A stretch of DNA of 64,000 nt, from assembly GCA_000310025.1 (NCBI GenBank), contig FN649750.1, positions 1,095,502 through 1,159,501 on the forward strand, in the 5' to 3' direction. Position numbers and translations under genes: made by a program. Of this stretch, positions 58,316-64,000 are shown in pieces. Position 1 is the stretch's first letter. Each line of letters begins with the position of its first letter. The notes under the pieces were generated by a model. The model did no database searches. It worked only from the letters and a program-made list of their open reading frames with translations, and was not told the origin of the DNA. Source of the stretch: Ectocarpus siliculosus (lineage: Eukaryota; Sar; Phaeophyceae; Ectocarpales; Ectocarpaceae).

Positions 58316-59338
58316 CCGATTCAGGCGAAGAACTTGCAACGACGTCTTAAGAAAGCAGAGAAAGAGGGCGTTATCTTGACGCGAGCCAATCGCGTGGACC
58401 CAAACTTCCGACGACGGGCGGCACCGGGGAAAGGGAAGGGCGCTATCGAAGCGGTCCGGAAGTATATGGCGAACCCGGAGAATAGGGAGGAGGTTAACCT
58501 CCGTGCTCAAGAGAAAAGGAAGGCCTTATCCAAAGCGGAGCTGGAAGCCCTGAGAGAGAGGAAACGCCTGAGCTTAATTAGACTCAGGGAGAGGAAGAAA
58601 GACGCGAGCAAGCAGGGTGCTCACCTGTACGCGAGTTGGATACCCGTGTACGAGAAAGAAATGCTGAGGTACCACTAGACAAGCATTCCCAAGATCAAGG
58701 CGACGGTAGACGCGTTCAACCGGGAGGGGTTTCATGTGATTCGGAAGGCCTTGACTCAATCAGACCTACGAGCCGTCCTTTCTGACGTTACAGAAACCAC
58801 CCGGCGCGCAAGCGAGAGCTCGAGCTGGGCCAACATGTTTTCCCACATGGACAAGCAGGGGCGCCTCAGGACGAGCAATGACCGGCAGATGACAATGATG
58901 GACGATCATGGTGCCGCAGCAGCTGTTTGCCAGAATCTCGTTTCGGAGAACCTCGGAAGCGGGGGGCGATTCCAGATGGAAGTGCGCGGCGTAACTCTCA
59001 TGAGCACGCTGGCTGAAAACGACCAGCCCGATCATACCGATTACGGCGTGGACAACGCTGGCGACTGGGGGGTTGGCTTCCCTGTCAGCGGGATCGTTTG
59101 CTTCGAGGAAGGGAGCACATTTTCGACGGTTGTGGGTTCGCTGGATGACAAGAAGTTCGAGAAGAGAGTGGAGATTGATCTCCACCTCGGAGATGTCGTG
59201 CTTTTTCACGGGGCGAAAGTTCACCGGGGGGCTAGATGCCCCACTGGCAACAAGAGTCTGCACTTCAATGCCGCATGTAGATGTTTCAAAGCACCCGAAA
59301 ACAAGACCTATCCGGTCGACGTACCACGAGTAAGTTGA
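57225..59338 (+). pseudogene. EsV-1-7-like motif plus 2-oxoglutarate/Fe(II) oxygenase-like gene with in-frame TAG
   Basis: Two exons, 57225-57716 and 58325-59338, join in phase 0. Exon 1 opens with an EsV-1-7-type segment (CGHAGCSKQPSFGAAGSRNK, then EFYAKH) in which the third cysteine is Tyr, and continues with a basic linker (PIRKKRSRP, LTRRQAQRE). Exon 2 starts with Lys/Arg/Glu-rich helices (KNLQRRLKKAEKEG, ALRERKRLSLIRLRERKK), then an oxygenase-like domain: FNREGFHVIRKAL, QPDHTDYGVDN (His and Asp of an HxD site, codons at 59033 and 59039), GIVCFEEGSTF and DVVLFHGAKVHRGA (distal His at 59222). A single TAG at 58676-58678 interrupts the frame between EMLRYH and TSIPKIKA, with no other stop for over 200 codons either side. 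So this is a recent nonsense allele, a readthrough gene or a base error. CGA|GTAAGT at 59329 could be a donor into the motif at 59597. Confidence 0.6.
58281..58312 (+). repeat. (CT)n microsatellite acting as polypyrimidine tract
   Basis: Sixteen CT units end 12 bases before the acceptor GATTCAG of the exon starting at 58325. Confidence 0.9.
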
Positions 59339-59596
59339 AGACTTGTAGCGTTGTCGCCTGGCGATTTGGTTGAAAATTGACGTTCACGTGAAAATGCGTT
59401 CCACTTGAAGATGGAAGCTTGGAGCTCTCCCGAGGCTTCATGAGCGGAGGGGATGAGAAAAACTTGGGGTTGCCCCGTTTTGTTGCTGTAAGCTACAGCA
59501 GTAGATGCGGAGAGCGCAGGACCCAAATGGTTCAGATTTGTACGAGTAAAAACGACGACTGACTGCATCGCTGTCCAGTTTGAGTTTGGAACTGCA

Positions 59597-59749
59597 ATGA
59601 AGTGCCGCCACAGAGGCTGCTCCAAACGGGCAACCTTTGGCGCGCGGGGCAGCCGTAAGAGAGAGTTCTGCGCGCCACATGGACCAAGCGTTCTTGTCTT
59701 GAATGGTGCTCGTTCCGCGGTGTTTCTCTGCTCTTGCGCGCTTAAATGA
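59597..59749 (+). CDS. Small protein or exon with one perfect EsV-1-7 motif
   Basis: A 50-codon frame starting at the ATG at 59597 carries C-x4-C-x16-C-x2-H exactly (cysteines at codons 3, 8 and 25, His at 28): CRHRGCSKRATFGARGSRKR, then EFCAPH. This is the cysteine/histidine spacing of the EsV-1-7 repeat known from brown-algal proteins such as IMM and from a phaeovirus gene. It shares sequence with the degenerate copy at 57225. The TGC right after AATGAAG could instead be an exon start in phase 0, which would make it the 3' exon of the oxygenase gene via the donor at 59330. The tail ends LNGARSAVFLCSCALK. Function is unknown; zinc binding is likely by family. Confidence 0.5.
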   Translation: MKCRHRGCSKRATFGARGSRKREFCAPHGPSVLVLNGARSAVFLCSCALK

Positions 59750-61150
59750 TCGATGTGGGTACACATGAGAGAGGATATTCTGGTTCATGATTGTTCCCTG
59801 TAGTGTAGTGGCAGGTACCTGCGGCGGCGGCGTGTGGCCGCCGTGATGAGCGGTGCCGTCTCGAGGCAGAGTCTGTGGGCGTCCTTGTGAAGTCCCAAAA
59901 TTCTCAATCACTCTGTCAGGCAGGTATTCACTTCCAAAGCAACACCCGCATCAAACTAGGGCCGACGCATTGACATTGCGCATGTTCGACCCGTGGTCCT
60001 CTCGTGAATATCAACTAATATCACGTTCACCACTCGTTCAAGATCTTGGCGCGGTTCTTGGTCCCAAGATTCGTTGTCTCTTGCTCAGTCCGGCACCAGG
60101 CTTCCACATATCGTTCGGGTTGGCAGAGACAAACGATTCGTACCTGTCGATCCCTCCACCTGTCCCGTGTCGATATCGCCAGTGGCACGCGGGTCGCCTT
60201 ACAATCTCTCAAGCATACTGGGCCACACGAAGGCCCCAAGACCTGCATCTCTTGTAACCATGGAGCATTGGAAAGTGCGACTTTTATGCGTACTTGGAGC
60301 ATCACAAGCACATCAAAGAACATGCTGATCACCATTGTCGTCATACAGGAAGCTTGGAACCTGTTACGGGTGTTTAGACCTCGAAACTCGCGGGTTTAAC
60401 GGCGTCAATGGTATTGACAAATATTCTACAACTATCTGTTCTTGATAACCGTTTCTCTCGGTAAAGCTCAACGTACATTCGTCCCAGACTTACAGAAGGC
60501 GGGTATGGTTTCGACAAACTGGTATCGCCCCCGACCCCTCCTCCTTTGACCAGCAAGCGTAGCACAAAACACTATTATCGTTCCACCAAAGCAAACAGCA
60601 GTTAGTTGTCACCAGAAACTGCTGATCCACCGAGAACGAATGGATACACATCCTGCTCGTTCGTAGGCTACCTCACCCCGAACGCCAGACGTGGACACAA
60701 TGATCCCCGCACCAACCCGATGCTGTAGACGGGCACCGCTGAACCCGATTGTATATCACAACTCGGGCAGACAGATCATGTTCGGCGCAATCGCGCTTGC
60801 CCCAAGTCAGATGCCAGTGCTAGGCTACAAAGAACGGAATACTTGTCAAGCTTTCTTTCCTGTAATCTACATACTGGATGTCTCTCACACGATCTCCGTC
60901 GGCCATTTCTCGTCCGACAAACGGGCACTAGGTTATTGTCTGTCGACCTGAGTTGTCCATTCACCTCCCCGTCAACCCCGTACCCGATCTCTTCGAACTT
61001 GTTACTCTGGAGTCTGGAGATTCTATTCGTCCACAAGGTTTGGCCCCCATCGCATGGCGACGCCACAGGTGCACCATGGAGATGCCACAGGCGCAGCAGC
61101 AGGGACGAACCCGCTCCAACCGCTTGCTGTTTCTGACCACCCTGATCATG
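59750..61150. other. No confident gene
   Basis: No exon with splice support. On the minus strand, broken frames resembling retroelement sequence extend from about 61220 toward 60770. Confidence 0.35.
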
Positions 61151-61225
61151 AAAACGTGGCCTGCACGCAGCTAAACATACCCAGGTTGAAATCACCGAGG
61201 CAAGCGAACAACACGGCGACGTTTC
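60770..61225 (-). mobile_element. Possible decayed non-LTR retroelement fragment
   Basis: The minus-strand frame VAVLFACLGDFNLG resembles the GDFN motif of the endonuclease domain of LINE-type elements. Further frames with stops and frameshifts follow. Without a recognisable reverse transcriptase the call is weak. Confidence 0.25.
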
Positions 61226-61405
61226 GTCCTTGAGTCCTCCGCCTATTTATGAACATAAAACCAACCCAGACACTAGGCAAGCCAGATGTGCCTCCTTGTC
61301 CTCGACGAGATTTCCTCCAGAAACGGCGGGTGTTTCAGGTTTCACTTCGAAGAAAAATAAAAACAATCAGAGGAGGTACAGTCGACACCCCTCTGTGCGC
61401 GCACA

Positions 61406-63834
61406 TCAATTCCGACAAGGGTCTCGGTCAGCTTTCCGCTGCAAAAGCGCCGTATCCTGCGGAGATTCAAGCGCCTCGATCCCCCCCTGAGGTGACAGCA
61501 CCAAGCCTACCTCTTCCCCTTGACCGGGGTCCAGTGGTTTGACTACCTCCTTCATTTGTCTCGCTTCCAGAGAGGGTGGCGACGGTGGCAACGTGATTGG
61601 AAGCCACTGACATTTCATCGCTGCGGCTGCTCCGTGGTTGGAGATCACGCTGTCAGTCTTCTCGCTGCCGATGGCTGGAGGAGGAGGAACAGGTACGGTT
61701 CCGGTGGATACATTCGCCGGGTTCAATACCTCCCCGGCTTCGTCTGGGTTTCCATCGGAACGGGTATTCATGCCGTTGGTTGCATCGTCGCCGTCGTCAT
61801 CCCCGCTACCCTGTAGACTGCCTTCTGCCGTTTCGCCTTGTCGTTGGTCGTTTCTACCACCGCCACCATCACTATTGCCTTTGTGAGCATCACAACCGTT
61901 GCCGTGGCCGTGGCCGTCTTTACCAACGCAAACCCCAGTATCGCCGTCTGTTTCGGCCATAGAGGTCCCCATCGCCTCAGTAGCGCTGCTGTGCTTCGTT
62001 GAGGGTCCTTCCGTGTTTTCTTCCGGTGGACAGCTCTCTGCTTCCCGTTCTGACTCTTGCACACAGTGGTGTTGCGCTTGGCCGTCGTCCTCCACGCGCT
62101 CACCCATGGCGGGGTTGTCTGCTGGGACTTCACTCTGTTGTTGATGCTGCTGTTGGTGTGAAATCGAATTGGTCCCTGTATCCGGCGTCACTGCGGCGGG
62201 TGCGATGGCGGAGACACCTTCAGAGGAATCACAACGGGTGGCCGAAGTTTCATCCTCTTGCCTAGACTCCCCCCCGTCCACCTCTTGGTCCTTAGCACTG
62301 CACGGATAAGTGCGCCTCTTCTGTTTCCCGTCCTTCTCTGGCTTCAAGTCGTCCGAAGACAGCTCGGAAGGACCGGGAATATGCTTGCCTTTATCGTTCG
62401 CTTTATCCCCTTCTGTGCCTGACTCCGCCTTTTCCCCTTTCCAAAGCGAGCTTGGCTGCTCTCCTTCATCTACTGCTGCATCTTGTTCTTGGTAGCTGCC
62501 GTCATCAGAAAGGTCGCGCAAGTCATCCAGCTCCTCATCATCGTCGGCGTCTTCGTTGTCGTCACTGCGCTTGGCATCCACACCATCGTCGTCGCTGTCG
62601 TTGCTGTTGTTGTCGTCATCGCTGCTGTCACCAGTCTGCAAAACGTGGAAAATCACAAGTCGTGGGGCCCCCGTCAAGAAGAAATGTTCAGCGGGTCATT
62701 CCAACTAAGACAGCAGCACGATCCTGCGACGCATACAAAACGGGGCGCGAAGTGCCGGCAAATAGCCTCTAGCAACACCCAACTAACCCGCACGCGAAAC
62801 GACCAACTTGCATTTCCTTGTTGGGTTTGAGGTCGGTAGCAAGTAAGAAGAACTGAGCTTCTAAAAAAACTGAATAAAACCGGCGAATATCCGTCCCAAC
62901 GGAAATTTAAGAACTGGTCCGAATGTGGGGGTCTCGAATTTTTCATAGGGACAGCTCATCCGGCACATCAGCGCCACAAGCAGAAGGAAGGCAAGGGGAA
63001 GGCCGCGACTCGGAGAAAAGCCATTTTGTGAGCTATCGACGTGTTCCGTCAATCTTTCAGCGATACTGCCGACATTGGGAGCACGCGTGATCGAGATAAA
63101 CCATCCCAGCATGCAAACTCTAAGAGTCCTACAAGAGAGCAAACCATGGACGGTATTGGCGTAATAGGTAAGGGTTTTATAGGCTCTGCAAAGTACCGGC
63201 TTCGATTGGCAAGGTTACACGTTCGAGGACCAACAGACTGCAAACCACACGAGTTATGCCCACGCCTCTAACAAAAGTCGTGTTCGCAACCCCACGGAAA
63301 AAACGATTTGTCATTTGTTTCCACTCGTACCGTAGCTCTCGCAGAGTGTGCAAGCCCGTCGGGCATCATCAAGAGCTCTTGCCGAGAAATGCTGAGCTGT
63401 TCCAGAGCCTGCTACGACATACCGGACACAGCGTATCAGCTTCAAGATCTTGTTCGAGTAACACACTGCTTGATACATTTGTGCAATATCCCCGGGATTC
63501 TCATATCCCATTCAGACCACCAGCGCCCCCACCAGCGCCCCCACCTGCGCCTGCGCGTGTTCAGCTTGTCTCAGCAACTCGCCGAAGCCCACCAACCTTT
63601 CGGGAACGGGAGGGGGTGCGACACCGCCGTCCTCTCCTCCCTTGCTGCCCTGCGCGCGGAGGAAGAGGGTAAAGCAAGCAACGGACCGCATCCAAGCATG
63701 CATTGTGAAGCGATGATCGCGATTTGCCCGTGCAACAGTACCTGAACTTGCATGCGTCGTAGTTTGCCACATCCACCACCTCCAGCCGCTAGAAGAATCG
63801 AATCGACTACACTACCAGCAACGCGCAAAGTCAT
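61406..63834 (-). CDS. Unrecognised acidic low-complexity protein
   Basis: Minus-strand exons 63834-63742 (start ATG, 31 codons, MTLRVAGSVVDSILLAAGGG), 63649-63545 (35 codons, VPERLVGFGELLRQAEHAQA) and 62635-61406 (409 codons and stop) all join in phase 0. The big exon opens with an Asp/Ser/Asn-rich tract (DSSDDDNNSNDSDDDG, DADDDEELDDLRDLSDDGS), continues Glu/Lys/Gly-rich with a short poly-Gln and ends in PPSPPSLEARQMKEVVKPLD. No folded domain is recognised. The composition suggests a disordered nuclear or chromatin-associated protein, which is inference. Extra exons between 63544 and 62636 cannot be excluded. Confidence 0.5.
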
Positions 63835-64000
63835 TTCTCGTTCGTCTCTTGGCTACATCCGTGTAATCCGTCGGTACCAACAAATTGCGATTGTCGCAAG
63901 AGGCTGGTTGTGATAGGGAGAGCATGGCAGCGAAAACCTTCTTGGGCAGCCTTCTGCTCGAAAGTCCGAACCAATAGTTGCAAGGCAAGCCATGGCTCGC

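Noticed and set aside
58668-58692. A 25-base intron (AG|GTACC ... CCCAAG) to remove the in-frame TAG
   Set aside because: Far shorter than any intron here and without a branch or pyrimidine tract. A nonsense change or base error is more likely.
61420-62265. Plus-strand frames opposite the acidic exon
   Set aside because: They are antisense to the minus-strand exon 62635-61406, which has the better splice start and a uniform composition.

Overview
This is nuclear DNA of a eukaryote. Genes are split into short GC-rich exons by long introns, splice sites follow GT-AG, and CAG/CAA, CT and GACA microsatellites are frequent. There are no operons and no bacterial-type gene packing. A brown alga (Phaeophyceae, probably near Ectocarpus) is the best guess. 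The argument rests mainly on cysteine motifs of the EsV-1-7 type (C-x4-C-x16-C-x2-H), which are expanded in brown algae, together with a plant-type topoisomerase VI A subunit. The species is not proven by the sequence.

Layout. (1) Positions 1-10238, minus strand: DNA topoisomerase VI subunit A (TOP6A/SPO11-3 type). Eleven exons were reconstructed with consistent reading phase; the extreme C-terminus lies beyond position 1. (2) 10239-10673: a short head-to-head intergenic region, probably a shared promoter. (3) 10674-16166, plus strand: DPH2, a diphthamide biosynthesis protein, in six exons. (4) 16318-16725: a G-free low-quality tract and a 100-N gap, followed by one or two exons of an unrecognised gene. 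(5) 19599-28490, plus strand: a DOT1-like SAM methyltransferase with a zinc-finger-like segment and a Tudor-like segment in front, in eight exons. (6) About 28.5-37 kb: mostly repeats, including tRNA-derived SINE-like and TTAGGG-containing dispersed elements. (7) 37078-39612, minus strand: an unrecognised cysteine-rich, probably secreted or membrane-anchored protein.

(8) 39868-50132: a large imperfect inverted duplication with arms of about 4.1 kb and a spacer of about 2 kb. Each arm carries an apparently intact four-exon serine O-acetyltransferase gene (cysteine synthesis), and the two genes converge. (9) 51771-55641, minus strand: three phase-compatible exons of an unrecognised gene. (10) 57225-59338, plus strand: a degenerate EsV-1-7 motif, a basic linker and a 2-oxoglutarate/Fe(II) oxygenase-like domain, interrupted by one in-frame TAG. 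A perfect EsV-1-7 motif follows at 59597-59749. (11) 61406-63834, minus strand: an unrecognised, very acidic low-complexity protein.

The genes are independent housekeeping or regulatory loci (DNA topology and endoreduplication, translation-factor modification, chromatin methylation, cysteine synthesis) and not a pathway. Exon borders were read by eye from splice consensus, phase and protein-family similarity. No alignment or transcript data were available.
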